Assembly: GCA_950022655.1 (NCBI GenBank)
Contig: OX465582.1
Coordinates: forward strand, 95,804,704-95,868,703
Origin: Alentia gelatinosa
Taxonomy: Eukaryota > Annelida > Polychaeta > Phyllodocida > Polynoidae
Length of the DNA: 64,000 bases
Reading direction: 5' to 3'
The position numbers and the translations under genes are program-made. Below the pieces are notes generated by a model that saw only the letters and a program-made list of their open reading frames with translations, was not told where the DNA came from and ran no database searches. The first letter of the stretch is position 1; each line of letters begins with the position of its first letter. This document shows positions 11,213-22,681 of this stretch, one piece after another.

Positions 11213-12180
11213 ATATATATAACAGCGTTTATCACATAAAGTATCACAATGCATACAGGACTTCATCTCAGAATCCTCATTAATCTAGACAGTCATACTC
11301 AATGTAGCAGAATATCCTATTTCTGTTGTAGATGGCAATATTCCTTCAATAATGGATTGGTAAGGTCATGGCTGCATAATTTTTGGAGGGCCAGTAGGTT
11401 CTTTTTTTCCTTTTTTGATGGTATACATGATAATCATACAAACCTTTTTACAAGATCACATTACTGTGTTTCTTCGTTCAGCATGGTCTTTACGAAATGA
11501 AAAAAAAGATTGTGGGGCCTAAATTAATCATATATATGTGACTAATGAACAGTTCTTATACAATTTCTAATAAATTTACTTGAGAAAAGGCATTTGGAGA
11601 GGTTTGAACACAGCAATCAGGGGCTGATTTGATAGCACAAATATCATCATAATACATACGTAAACTTTCCAGTATTACGTCTAGTTGACAATCAATCTCA
11701 AAGACCATCAGTATTTCAATTATAATCAGAGATATAAATGGAAATAATGCAATTTCTGGTGTAAAGTTTATTCAATATCATTGATTGCCATGAAAGTTTT
11801 CAATCTGTATAGGATGGACATGAAAATATCTCAAAGATAAGGACGGCTTGGACATAGCAATAACATTGGTATTTTCAGGAATTTCCAGTTAGTAAAAGTA
11901 TGACGTTATATCTAACAATTGCGTCAATACAATACTTTTAATATCCTATATCATATCATTTGCGGCAAAGGACTTAATACAATGTTCATGATGAATAAAA
12001 GGCTGGAAGCACAAAGCTCACATATATGAAAGGAAGGTAAAGCAATAGACTGCCTGAATATGTTTTTATCAGGTTTTTTCATTTAGGGAATGCGTTTTAC
12101 ATCATCACCGTTCTTGCACCAATCCGTCAGACCCGAGCAATCTATTCTTTCGTCTGCAGCAAAGACAGTGTTTCATATTT
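11213..12180. other. AT-rich sequence without recognised features
   Basis: No gene-like frame, repeat or structure that I can support. Confidence 0.4.
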
Positions 12181-12184
12181 ATCT

Positions 12185-12465
12185 CATCCCTGGTATGTTT
12201 CCTCCATAGACTTAACATTGGGAACTCATACTAAACGCCCATGGAGTACTTAGAAAAATTACTCAATGGGGCATTATGTCACAAAGGTTAGCCCATTGGT
12301 CAATGTGAAGGGTGAAATAAATTCAGAAACCTCGTCAAATTTATGGTCAGAGCTCAATCCAATCATAATAGCTACATAATTCACGTAGCTTCACCTTGTG
12401 AATTTCTACGGATTCAAACTCGTTGAGATACGAGCTCTGACCCTAAACTTCCACAGGTTTTCTCT
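12185..12465 (-). mobile_element. MITE family C, minus-oriented copy
   Basis: Begins CCATAGACTTAACATTGGG, followed by CTCAATGGGGCATTATGTC, TTAGCCCATTGGTCAATGTG and TAAATTCAGAAACC. It then enters the hairpin block, whose apex (12393-12417) reads ATTCACGTAGCTTCACCTTG, and ends GAGCTCTGACCCTAAACTT. Reverse order of the copy at 6383. Confidence 0.8.
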
Positions 12466-12589
12466 GAAATACAAACCTTTTAAACAAGGGTCTGGAGTAG
12501 GGCAGGGTTTGCACTTGTTGAATGGAACTTAATGTTCTCCTGGTGTTTTTATACAGTTTGTACAAAAAACTGATCAGCTGATGGCATCT

Positions 12590-12935
12590 GCAACTGCCTC
12601 CTTTTGTTCGCCAAAACCGTTACGACACACTCTGACACGCTCCGACATTAGTGCTACAACAGAAAAATTTTGTATTAATTTTAGATTAATGGTAATTTTA
12701 TGCCTGACTGCCCTTTTTTTTCTCTTATACAACCACCCTCTTGTATACCGTATAGTGTACTTTTAACAATTACTTGTGTGATACCTAAAACTTTCATAAC
12801 TTTCAAAACTTTCTCCCTCGTTAGTCTACTCTCTTACAAGATTCAAGCCGGTTCCCACTACTGTGGCTTCGGACACACTACGATAGCCTTACTACAAGCG
12901 TTCCGACACAAAATCAAATTTTCTGTCGGAACCAC
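12590..12935. mobile_element. Decayed element with CCGACAC words
   Basis: Multiple ACACACTCTGACACGCTCCG-like words near 12630 and CGGACACACTACGATAGCC near 12868 resemble the older member of family B and the segment at 29867-29975. Ends are not identifiable, so this is called at family level only. Confidence 0.5.
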
Positions 12936-12944
12936 ATAGTAAAA

Positions 12945-13740
12945 CCCAATTAATTTTCTTCCATCCTTCACAGGATATTCTAAATATAAAGATTTAAGTC
13001 TTCAAAACAATAGGTCACCGTCCTTGTTTTTGAGATAATTGAAGAAAACCATATTTTTCAGTATCTTTCCTTTATAATCAGACAAAATGAAAATCGGTCC
13101 ATATTACCTATTGGGTGTGGTAGAATTAGAAGAAATGTTAGATTTGACTCTTGTGTATTGCCTTCTTCTTGGAATGGGATCAGTATTCTATATAATTATA
13201 TAAGCGTGATTATATAGATATACATTGATGACCAATTATATACTCCCAATTATTTAGTGCGGTTTTTTTTTGGTTGGCGTCACACCCATTCTTCTAAATA
13301 TCCTTGTTATTGGTTGAATAACATTATACATATTTCTCTATAAATAAACATACATATATTTATTCATTTATGCACATACACATATACCTGTTCCTATGGT
13401 CTTTTGTGCATAATCAGGAACAGATTTACAAGAAGTAGTTACCGCATATATGGAATTTTAAAAAATTCTTTTTTTATAAAATTTATTTTCGACAATCACT
13501 TTCACCCGGATGGGGGGTTTTACAAAGCAGTAGTTGTTCGACTATAGTACATTTTTATGACGTTCTTCTAATTTTTCATCCAATTTCAAATACAACAGCA
13601 AATGTCTAATATTCAAATTCTTCATAGTGTGTCTTACAGACCAATGTGACATTTTAATATGCTCAAGTATTTCATACAAGTGTTTATCCTTATTTATTCA
13701 ACAATATTTCTTAATTGATGTCGGCTGATAGGTCGCACGA
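12945..13740. other. AT-rich sequence without recognised features
   Basis: No gene, tandem repeat or element recognised. Confidence 0.4.
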
Positions 13741-13744
13741 CATA

Positions 13745-13865
13745 ATAAAACATGGTGCACCTATTATATCGTGACGTGTGTCGGTACCGTTGTCAGCTTT
13801 TTCCCGCAAAACCCGTTCCCACACACTGCGACACACTACAACACACTCCGACAGAGCGCTCTACG
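13745..13865 (+). mobile_element. Uninterrupted relic of the element split at 1114-1542
   Basis: GTGCACCTATTATATCGTGA, GTGTCGGTACCGTTG, CCCGCAAAACCCGTTCC and CACTGCGACACACTACAACA parallel the two flanks at about 1070-1113 and 1543-1590. It helps show where the family B element inserted. Confidence 0.6.
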
Positions 13866-14151
13866 ATTGGAAAATTTCTTTATACAGAATTACAAATTAA
13901 TTTCCATGATAAGCGCATGATGTGAACGTCCATTTTGTTTCAAAATAGAGTTGGTTCCCCGGTCTGTCGCCCACTTCCAGAACCAATCAGAAACAGCGTT
14001 CAACCACTGTCAGCGGTGCTCCCAGATCGTACCCCCAGTCTGTTGGTGCCAACGACAGAATTGATTCATTGAATAACTAAAGTTCATTGTAGGGACGTGT
14101 GCGTTGGCAGTAGGTAGGGAGGGGGAGGTGGGTAGAACACAGGGGCAAAGA

Positions 14152-14152
<1 letters not shown>

Positions 14153-14228
<76 letters not shown>

Positions 14229-14229
14229 C

Positions 14230-14324
<95 letters not shown>
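14153..14324. repeat. (TA)n microsatellite, 172 bp
   Basis: Almost pure TA with a few CA interruptions. The tyrosine-isoleucine frames seen on both strands are translation of the microsatellite. Confidence 0.98.
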
Positions 14325-14326
<2 letters not shown>

Positions 14327-14361
14327 GTGACAGGGACCAAGGCCAGTCTATTGTAGTCGGT

Positions 14362-14428
14362 CAAGGCGGCCACGGATTTAATCCGACCAGAGCTAATAAC
14401 GTAGTGTAGCTCTGGCGGCCAGCGTAAG
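14362..14428 (-). repeat. Short dispersed repeat (GGCCGCCAGAGCTACA)
   Basis: The reverse complement matches 21197-21258: GGCCGCCAGAGCTACAC, TAACTCTGGT or TAGCTCTGGT, GTGACCGC or GTGGCCGC, CTTGACC. It lies beside the (TA)n tract here and beside a TIR element at 21265. It may be the end of a larger repeat. Confidence 0.6.
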
Positions 14429-14429
14429 G

Positions 14430-14998
14430 CCTACCCATCTGTCAGACCTTCTATGTCCCGTGTACCACCTCTACCTTGTTCCTTGTTGCTACCTCTTCAA
14501 GTGTAACGTCTGTCTTTGTGGTCTAAATATGCCCAATATAGGATTCTTTGTATCACTCCATTCTCCACTCTCACATGTTGCCGTTTAATAAACGACATGA
14601 GGATGGTCTTCTTCACAGTGACAGCAACGATTTTAGATTCTTCACTTCCCATCCAAGGTGCTCCAATCCAGTATTTGTCAAAAACTCTTATATTGTAGTT
14701 TCATAAAAGCATGTGTTAAGAACTGCAAGTGTATAAATGCAAATTTTCAGACATATGCCTTGTATAGAAGTGGAGGACAATTAATGCTATCGATGTTAAC
14801 ATCAAATCCATTTGAATAATTGATGCTCTACAAATTGTCCTTAGAGCAAGATATTCCCTACTCTGATAGCACATTGATTGATATACAAACAAATACTGTT
14901 CATAATATTTGAATTGCCTTCCAAGTCAAGTTGGATCTATGAGGGGAAAACAGCCCTATTACCTTTTTTTAACACAGCTATCTTGTCAGGCTGTTAAT
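14430..14998. other. No gene recognised
   Basis: Unremarkable AT-rich sequence. The 60-codon frame at 14516-14698 has no supporting features. Confidence 0.4.
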
Positions 14999-14999
14999 G

Positions 15000-15330
15000 A
15001 GGAATGGCCCAATGCTCATATACATTGCCTAAAAGTGAAAGTGGTCATATAGACTTTGAGCTTGCTGCAAAAAACTTATCCTGCTCTATCAACATGCTAA
15101 CACTGTGACATTGGGCAGGGAGCAAAGGGCCAGTGTCTTAGTGTTAGAGGCATGCATAGGTGACCAGGACCAATCACTTACGACTAGATACCTCATTGAC
15201 CCACTGGTGCTTGATATACTTGGATCCTAGAAAGGCAGTTTTAGAATTGGCAAGTTGACTGGGTGCAGTGGCATAGCACTCTGAACCCTGGACCCCACAC
15301 TTCATAGGATAGCACACCTGAAACATGGCT
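15000..15330 (-). repeat. Dispersed repeat E, minus-oriented copy
   Basis: Reverse-complement counterpart of 9320-9630: CCCACTGGTGCTTGATATAC, CTTGGATCCTAG, AGAGGCATGCATAGG, CATATAGACTTT. See the plus-oriented copy for the class discussion. Confidence 0.7.
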
Positions 15331-16115
15331 TAAATATTGTATAACTGTGTGAAATAGGTGCAGATCTATTGCCATTATGACTATTACCACTCATTTCGAA
15401 TAAATTATCTGTTATCAATTTCTAATCAGAAGGAGCTAACAACGTTTAATAAGGAGGTTTAAGCTTACAAATCACAGAAAATAACATGTTATGAGACTTG
15501 TGTGGTTGAGATTACACACCTGCAAGAAGAACTTCAAAATTTATGTCAAATTCAGCTGAAAATCTAAGATGGCCAATCCCCACATGTTGGTATATGGCAA
15601 ATTCTCTATAAATGAATTTTTCCATGTCTTTAAGTTCACCTTGCACACATTTGAAGTGATTCGTATAGGTGTGTACTTGGTTATAACCATTCTGAAAAGT
15701 GCCATGGTGCTCTGTGATGGCCAATTGTCAAAATGGCCGCCACTCCATTCCCAGAATTTATTGGAGGGCCCATGCGCCTAAAAAAACTTCTAAGTGGCTC
15801 TCCTAACCATGTACCAAAACCCAAGCTTGTTTCATCAAATGCACACGCATTTATTATATCTGTCCAACTATATGTAAATATCATAGCATTTAATATATAG
15901 GCAGGTGCTACTTTACTTATTTCTACATCTATGTTTCTCTTGTTTCAATGCCACATTACTTTAGATTTTCTACAATTCACAACCAACATATTTGATTCGA
16001 GCCAAATTTCTTAGTTAAAGATAAATGCTGGTATTTGGGTGATTTCTAAATTCTATTGATCTTTGCAGATAACTCAGGATAATAAAATTTCCATATATCA
16101 GCAAATGGAGAATTC
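15331..16115. other. AT-rich sequence without recognised features
   Basis: Overlapping short frames on both strands near 15512-15884 have no recognisable domain. I see no repeat. Confidence 0.4.
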
Positions 16116-16118
16116 AAA

Positions 16119-16404
16119 ATAAATGGCATGTCACCAGGCTAACTTCTATGGGAAGGCCATCTGATTATGTAAGTGCTTAACTATTGGTGTCTATGGGAAA
16201 ATGTAATATTTTGACTTTGTTGCTGAATGACACTGATGTTCTATAGCTTTCTTCAAATAATTCTGGATTATGATAGTTGGGAACATGTACAAATCAGAAA
16301 TGCTAAAAAAAGTACCATTTCACCATGCTAATTTCTATGGAAAGGCCATATGAAGAAGGTAAATGCTTATCTATTGGTGTCTATGGGAAACTGTTATATT
16401 TTCC
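16119..16404 (+). repeat. Local direct duplication, about 97 bp, 189 bp apart
   Basis: The segment at 16119-16215 recurs at 16308-16404: GTCACCAGGCTAACTTCTAT against TTCACCATGCTAATTTCTAT, and the shared CTATTGGTGTCTATGGGAAA. About 85 percent similar by eye. The intervening DNA is not part of the match. Confidence 0.8.
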
Positions 16405-17046
16405 TGAAACCAGATGGCAGCGCCAGTATTAAATAGAGTAGAAACAGGGGGTGCTGCTATACCTACCCGCCTTTGTCTTTAAGTAGTTCTGCATTGTCTC
16501 TATCCACAACTTTATTCCGTTCAACGCTTTTTTTTTGTAAAGTTTTTTATTATTGCTTTCGATTTATACAAAATCGTTCTTCCAGGCAACAATTTATGGA
16601 AACAACATGAAAGAACTGCCCAAACAACAATGCCGAGGGCAGAGATGATATATACAATGAATGATGTAACAAGTAACAATTAGCTCCTTTTGCAAAGTAC
16701 ACTGATTCTACCGAATATACAATATTCAGATACATAGTTAGGTTATTGACATTTTATCCTATGTTTCTTAACATGGTTACCCACAATAGTGTGTTTTGGT
16801 TGGTGCAACTCGAACAGCGAGTAAATAGAGTGTAAACAGATAATTATATACAAGTTCTTATTGCCATCGACCTTAATTCAAGAAGACTAATGAAGTGACT
16901 GTTCCTATTTGGAATTCTGACAGAGTACTTATGGATACAATTCCCGAATATTATTAACTGCCTTAAACCTTCAATTACCAATCGATAATAATCGTGTTAT
17001 TTCTTTCTTATACACCGTTTTCGAACCCTCTTTCTGCTTGTTACCC
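16405..17046. other. No gene recognised
   Basis: AT-rich single-copy sequence as far as I can see. Confidence 0.4.
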
Positions 17047-17340
17047 AGCGTTTACATTAGACGTCTAAATACGTGGCAACTGTAGATCGCCAAGCTAATA
17101 ATGTCAGGTGGTGGCAATGTCCACCCCAAAAGCCGTTGAGCTCAGAATTTTCTTGAGTGTTTACAGGATCGCCGCCCATTTAGACGACTAATTCAAGGCG
17201 TCAGAGTGTGTTCAATAGTCGTGAGGTGGTGCCACAATGAGTAATCTGACGTTATCAGACAACCTGCAGTTACTGCTGAAAGTCGTCACGAGGTGCAAAA
17301 TGCAAGAATCGCTGGCCAGAATCGTCTAGTATAAACAGCA
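17047..17340. mobile_element. MITE family F, about 294 bp
   Basis: Imperfect terminal inverted repeats: AGCGTTTACATTAGACG at the left, and CGTCTAGTATAAACAGCA at the right. The interior repeats AGACGACTAA, GTCGTGAGGTGGTGCCAC and GTCGTCACGAGGTG words in a subterminal pattern. A fragment of the same family lies at 10861-10935. Confidence 0.75.
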
Positions 17341-18275
17341 AATATATGTATCATTTGTGTTACCTGAGAATATTTCACTATGTCAATTATGAATGTCATA
17401 TAAGGCAACGGCCCTAATCGGAGGCTTTTCAGTATTCCATTATATTGTTAACCAAGTAAGTTTGCATAAAATCTGCTCATTTGTAGATCAGTTTTCTGTT
17501 GTCTAGATTTCATACAATTAAATAAACAAATTCGAATATTCCCTGCACTGTTAAACTTTTGGGCATAAAACCCAATTGGGTATTTGTAATGAGATCAATT
17601 CCAAAGCAATAGACCTCGGTAAAAAGATCATTTATGAGTAGTACTTTTTAACTGTCTCTAGTTAAAAAACGTAATTTCATCATCAAATCTTGTCCTGCAT
17701 TGCCTGTCGTCTTTTCTAGCGTTTTCCTTAGAAAAAGCCTAGATATGATGCTCAAAAGCTGCCACTCTCGTCCATCATACAGTTTTTCGATTTACTTGTT
17801 CAACGGTCATCTTGTAGGGATAGAGGGAAACTATGTTCCGGTGAAAGAATGTCAAAGATACGAGGTAAAGCTCACTGCTCGAGCCCAAGCAATAGTTTTT
17901 CTGAGCCTTACTTCGTAACTTTGACTTTCTATCACTGGTACTTGGCTTCCCTATTCCTGATACCTTCAAATATAGATAAAAATGGTGATTTCTTTACCTA
18001 AGATAATCCAAGAAGTCGCCCATATTGGCCGCCCATATTTAGTGACTGCAACCGATATGTCATAGCCGCATCAGTATAGTATGTTTACATTATGCAGGCT
18101 TCGAAATCACAGCGATTGCGCCCTCGACGATTATTCCTATTAGTTAGACTCTTTTATATTGACACGCCTCAATACCTAGTTGTTAGATACTCTTTGCTAC
18201 TGCGGGGAGTTTTTAAACCCTCTTGGAATGCCTGAAACGGTACTGTTCTCCATCTCTAAATTCACTGATCGTAGA
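17341..18275. other. No gene recognised
   Basis: Frames at 17700-17969 on both strands are short and have no supporting features. No repeat matched. Confidence 0.4.
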
Positions 18276-18282
18276 TTTTGGT

Positions 18283-18345
18283 TAACCTAGGTAGTAAGAG
18301 TCAACCTCGGGTAGTAAACGTCAGCCTTGGGCAGTAAACGCAAGT
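18283..18345 (+). repeat. Three imperfect copies of a 21-23-bp unit
   Basis: ACCTAGGTAGTAAGAGTC, ACCTCGGGTAGTAAACGTC and GCCTTGGGCAGTAAACGC follow one another directly. Minor tandem repeat of unknown meaning. Confidence 0.7.
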
Positions 18346-18422
18346 TTCTGCACCCCCAGCAGCGGGATTTAACTATAGAGTGTTCGGCCAAAGGTATATA
18401 GGAATAGCTTAACATGATTATC

Positions 18423-19250
18423 ATGAGCGCTCAGTTTGACAAGTCTCCAGATGTACCTTTAGATCTCCCTCCTTAGACAGGGTGTTATTTTTCCGGATTT
18501 CAAATCATCCAAAAAAGAATCTAGCAGTGTTTCATTAGAAGGAATGATATGTTGCTCAACCGAAAATCACCCCCAAAAAAATTCATTGTAGCGTTTGTTC
18601 GAACCTCCATCCATATTTCTTGGCACAATTGCTGGGCAAAGACTAATAGTGGCAGCAGCACAAGAGGAGAAATCTATTGAGCAACTATTGAGACAACTTT
18701 TTCAGGATAAGAATTCCATCACCTCAGAAAATATCTTGGCCCCCCCACTCTGCACCTGTCTCTCAAATTTGATAAGAATTTAAGCAACCGGCTTTATTTT
18801 CATCAAGTTCAATAAAGCTGTTCCAATTGGCAAGTAGTTTCACTTCTCTACTGTTGACAACAGTGCGAAGCTTGTGGAGGGCGGTATTTCAATGGGCTCT
18901 TTTCCCATCCCTGATGGATCTTCTCTAATGTTGATCAAAGACATTATCAATGCTGCTGTTATTCCCATAGAAATTTTACCTCACCGCTTCAACAAACCTA
19001 TCCGTATATTCCCCAAGGTTTGATACAGAAGGCTCTATCTGATGCCATTCAATCTTTAACTCGGACACGCTAAGGTCTGCCTTTCCTGCAATATTTTCAA
19101 GAATCTATTGTAGCCAGATACAGAAGAACTGCAAACATTTCTTTTCTGATGAAGCTGATCCATATTCCGATTTTGCCTACTGGAAAGAGTAGCTTTTTCA
19201 CGTGATTTTGCCACTAGATTTCAGTTCCGAAGTATATAAGTGAACACACA
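18423..19250 (+). pseudogene. Broken coding sequence of unrecognised family
   Basis: Between about 18490 and 19020 one reading frame (the frame of position 18490) stays protein-like for roughly 175 codons with only a few stops: TAG at 18589, TAA at 18781 and TAG at 18835. Further protein-like stretches continue in other frames up to about 19240. A separate ATG-initiated frame of 17 codons (18423-18476) ends just before, so frameshifts are likely at both ends. Visible segments include an acidic helix-like part (EEKSIEQLLRQLFQD) and GSFPIPDGSS further on; near 19105-19180 come arginine-rich and acidic-aromatic stretches (RYRRTA, DPYSDFAYWK). I do not recognise a family and have not tried to repair the frame. 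It could be a dead cellular gene copy, a transposon gene or an integrated viral relic. No introns or poly(A) tract are evident. Confidence 0.45.
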
Positions 19251-20020
19251 AATCCTGGGATCGGTTGCCATGTCATTATACAATGATATATCACAGTATG
19301 GCCATAAATTGATGATATAATAGATGTATCTGTCTTCGTGCTTTTGGCTTTGGGTTATTTAAGCTGGGACTCACGAACAGTTCCAGGAACAGTCCAATGT
19401 GTTAGAACTATTTGAACTAGATATAATTCAGGAATCACAGAGTATAGGAAAGATAAATAAATCTATATGTTATAAAACCATTATGTGATTATGAATTAGA
19501 TACTTAATCTATAGTATCTGTTGTTGAAAGGAAGTGTCAGATCTGTTATCATATGTACTATAAAACTACTACTACGAGAAGAACAGGTGTGTATCCCATT
19601 GTTGAAGGTGTAAAGTGTGGAAGAAGAAGCATATATATGCATTATACAACCAGTAATTCAAATGAAAACAGGTGTAAGAATATGACAAGATGTGTGAAGT
19701 CTGACCTTGAGCCTCATAAATGAAATCTCACACCTCGTTTTCAGGTGTTTCTGCATCAGCAATAGGAGTTACACAATTACTACTTCGAAGAAAACAGGTG
19801 TGAGAGTCTTTGTTGACGTATTAACGAAAGTGTAATATAAGACCAGAACTAGCAAAAACACATAAGGGTTATCTTTCCTTCGAGATGTTGTTCAGAATAA
19901 CATCACTATATACTAGTCAATATTTCTGTTTTTGAACAGCTTAATCTGCATGGTTGCGGTATTTTTCTATCGTAGTAGGACCCCTTGGATGTCATAGACA
20001 TAGACAATAATCGATGGTTT
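19251..20020. other. No gene recognised
   Basis: Weakly repeated GAA.ACAGGTGT words occur at about 19581, 19664 and 19788, possibly a decayed local duplication of about 205 bp. Otherwise featureless. Confidence 0.4.
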
Positions 20021-20425
20021 TGTGGACAGGCGGCCGTAAACCACGAGAGGTTGACGCGTAGTAATACACGAGCGCTAGCGAGTGTATCACGACGTCAATC
20101 ACTCATTTCACTCAATGTTCACAGTTTATAGACTTCCAGAAATCCGTCGGTGGTGCCACATTGCATAATCTAAGACAACGAACTATACTCGCCGAGTTAA
20201 GATTCGGAACGAATCACCCATGTTGATTGTTTATAGTTATAAATTATGCATGGAAAAAAGCCTCTTCGGCGAATGTATAATGTATATCTCAAAATCCAAG
20301 CAGGAAAAAGTCACTGGTCATCTCCTAGCAGAGTCGTTTCCTTTCGCCAATTTTGCGTCAGAGTCTGTCGGTGGCTCCTGACTGTAGATCGGTGATGGGA
20401 AATGGTCCAATGGAGATTTGTAGCT
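20005..20425. mobile_element. Patchwork of MITE fragments
   Basis: ACAATAATCGATGGTTTTGTGG with a GAGCGCTAGCGAG centre (20005-20100) is a remnant of the hairpin element seen at 6734. CCGTCGGTGGTGCCACATTG at 20145 and GGCTCCTGACTGTAGATCGG at 20373 are pieces of MITE family G (best copy 49786-50088). Ends are not preserved. Confidence 0.6.
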
Positions 20426-20590
20426 TAGTGGACGCCGGGCCTAACACTCTCGGAGGCTGGTAATCTTATTTTCAGCCAACCCCGGCTTATGACCTTATGC
20501 CACAAGTACTAAGGGGATAGTCGAATGAACCACTACACTGTTCCATTATCACTTTGGTAGACACATTCGAACTGGAGGAAGTAAGAACTA

Positions 20591-20688
20591 AGGAGAGAGA
20601 AAGGTAGATAAATAGATAGATCGATAGAGAGAGAGAATCAGAGAGAGACAGACAGAGACAGAGAGAAAAACAGAGAGAGGCGTACCAC

Positions 20689-20730
<42 letters not shown>

Positions 20731-20771
20731 CAGACAGAGACAGACAGACAGACAGAGGCAGAGACAGATGG
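20591..20771 (+). repeat. GA/CAGA-rich simple repeat
   Basis: Purine-rich tract of GAGA with GACAGA and GATA interruptions, including about 33 bp of pure GA near 20696-20728. The serine-leucine-rich minus-strand frame here is its translation. Confidence 0.95.
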
Positions 20772-21196
20772 AGGGATACAATTAAGAATGGCCATCACCT
20801 TTGTAACTCTTTCAGCATCTTTTACTTAAATCTAGGGGTAAGAACGATGGTATATCATCGAATCTTCCCCTGAATTTATATCAACGACGTAGAATGCGCA
20901 AGGAAGGAGGAAGGGCTAACAGACGAGTGATCGAAATAGGATAGTATATAGGGCAGATAGCTATTGTGTTATGGACGCAGCCATCAGGTTTTAAGTGCAT
21001 TTATAAATGTGTTCCTTTTCATGCTTGCCAGAGGGGTTTTAGCCTCGTCTCACGATTATCAAGGGGTTATAATAACTGATAACAGCGGTTGTCCACCAAC
21101 TACAGTGCCTCTATATATCTTACAACTTTCCTGCGGATGATAGCAAAACTAACAATCACTCTGTACCCTACAGGGTAAGATGACGGAATCACTCAC

Positions 21197-21258
21197 ACTG
21201 GCCGCCAGAGCTACACAATGTTAACTCTGGTGTGGTTAAAACTGTGACCGCTTTGACC
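21197..21258 (+). repeat. Short dispersed repeat, second copy
   Basis: Counterpart of 14362-14428 (reverse complement). It directly precedes the TIR element that starts at 21265. Confidence 0.6.
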
Positions 21259-21264
21259 CACCAA

Positions 21265-21931
21265 CCTGGGCCCCGTTGAATAAAAATGTATCGTCCGTGA
21301 GGCTGGACGATAAGATATGTTGAAAGATGGACGAGAAATAAACGAGAATTTATTTTCAGTGTAGCATAAAACTGCTCGTCCATGTGAGCACTGTCGTCCA
21401 TGATAATATCGTTCAATTATCGTAGAATGATCGTATAATTGACCTATATCCACGGGGACCAGTAAACATATATAATTCTCTGGGGAAAGAGGTTAGGCGT
21501 TGGTCTCTCAACCTGAAGGTTGAGAGTTCTAACCCCATCCAAGGCAAACTTTTTTTCCCAGTAATTTTCAAACATTTCACAAGAAAATGATTCAATCGTT
21601 AATAAATGTTGAAATTTGGTATACATGTATCAAATATGAATAGAAATCTTTGTTGAAAATGCCTTTTAATTTTGAATGGATTTAGTGCAATAAAAACGAT
21701 TTTGACATCGGCTACGACGCCGAAAACGTGGTCGTCTGCGAGGAGACTTGAATGATAAATAAACGATATTTTGAGAATGAACGATTTTTTATTCAACACC
21801 ACTCACAATCGTTCATTTTATCCTCTCGTTCAATGCCTGTCCACCTCAACCTTTTATACTACAGTTTGCCACCAACGAGACTTGTAAGATACTTTTTTTA
21901 TCATTCATTTTTTTATTCAACGGGGCCCAGG
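21265..21931. mobile_element. 667-bp TIR element (CCTGGGCCCCGTTGAATAAA)
   Basis: CCTGGGCCCCGTTGAATAAA at 21265 has its inverted copy at 21912-21931, TTTATTCAACGGGGCCCAGG. The interior has several CGTCC / CGTTCA words and a second TTTTATTCAAC at 21789. A tRNA-like hairpin lies inside. Short frames inside have no transposase features, so the element is non-autonomous. No clear target duplication. Confidence 0.85.
21483..21560 (+). tRNA. tRNA-like Pol III hairpin, probably a SINE head
   Basis: GGTTAG and CTAACC enclose a 9-bp stem, CTCTCAACC TGAA GGTTGAGAG. GAGTTCTAACCCC resembles a B box, and a T7 run (21550-21556) follows, like a Pol III terminator. The A box is poor and a cloverleaf does not fold cleanly, so this is more likely a tRNA-derived remnant than a working tRNA gene. 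Confidence 0.35.
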
Positions 21932-22042
21932 CCTTTGGATATTTCTTATTTAATATGTCTGTTTACAGCCTATACAGTAAAGAATTACCTTGTTTGAGGC
22001 GCACACCGCAGATACCATAAGCGATTTAGCCCGACCAACCTC

Positions 22043-22281
22043 TTAAATGGGATTCACACGATGGGATTCATGTACCAGACAGGGCGTTTTTCTGAGAGAA
22101 ATCATGCTGACATTCTGTACTCGAACACAATTTCCTCATCTAAATTACAGGGTTTCATTTACCTGAGAAATGTTTCCCCTCCTGTAATTGTTAAAGACAT
22201 GTCCCCCAAAAAAGAACAGGATCGCATGAGATTTTGAACCCTGTGAGGTACATGAATCCCACCGTGTGAATCCCACATTAG
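22043..22281. mobile_element. MITE family S, intact copy
   Basis: Left terminus TGGGATTCACACGATGGGAT and right terminus ATCCCACCGTGTGAATCCCA are near-perfect inverted repeats of about 29 bp. The interior has ACAGGGCGTTTTTCTGAGAG, TCTGTACTCGAACACAAT and GATTTTGAACCCTGTGAGG. This copy is the reference for the satellite at 4199 and the arrays at 22682 and 23160. Confidence 0.9.
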
Positions 22282-22680
22282 TCAGAACAGAGGTGGCGGC
22301 TAATCTAGGGATCACTAAAGCCCATTAGACAGCGACATCTACCACAATTTCTCACCGTATGGAATACCCGAATAGTAAACAAGACACTGTCAGAATCGTA
22401 TTTCGGCTGAGAATTCGGCCAAAAGGAACAGCCCCTTTATAGGCTTAAGTGATCATAAACCAAACAGAGCCCCCGTACGACCTCCATACAAAAAGATTCA
22501 GAGAGTGGACGAGTAAGTAGACCTACAGACACGGAGAGGAGGCGAGTGATGGCAGACAGCGGGTCAATAACAACCCGTGGTGAAGATCAAAGAGGGTGAT
22601 AGCATATCGTGGGAATCCTCGCGTGACTCTGTACGCCTGGGAGGCGGCCTGCAGTATCAGCACAACACCCACGCTCCCCT
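22282..22680. other. No gene recognised
   Basis: Mixed-composition stretch containing TTCGGCTGAGAATTCGGCC. No gene or repeat identified. Confidence 0.4.
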
Positions 22681-22681
22681 G

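Noticed and set aside
14010..14373. Long open frames of alternating tyrosine and isoleucine on both strands
   Set aside because: They are the (TA)n microsatellite read in any frame; the same applies at 31021-31071 and 38350-38442.
20487..20798. Serine/leucine-rich 103-codon minus-strand frame
   Set aside because: It is translation of a GA-rich simple repeat.
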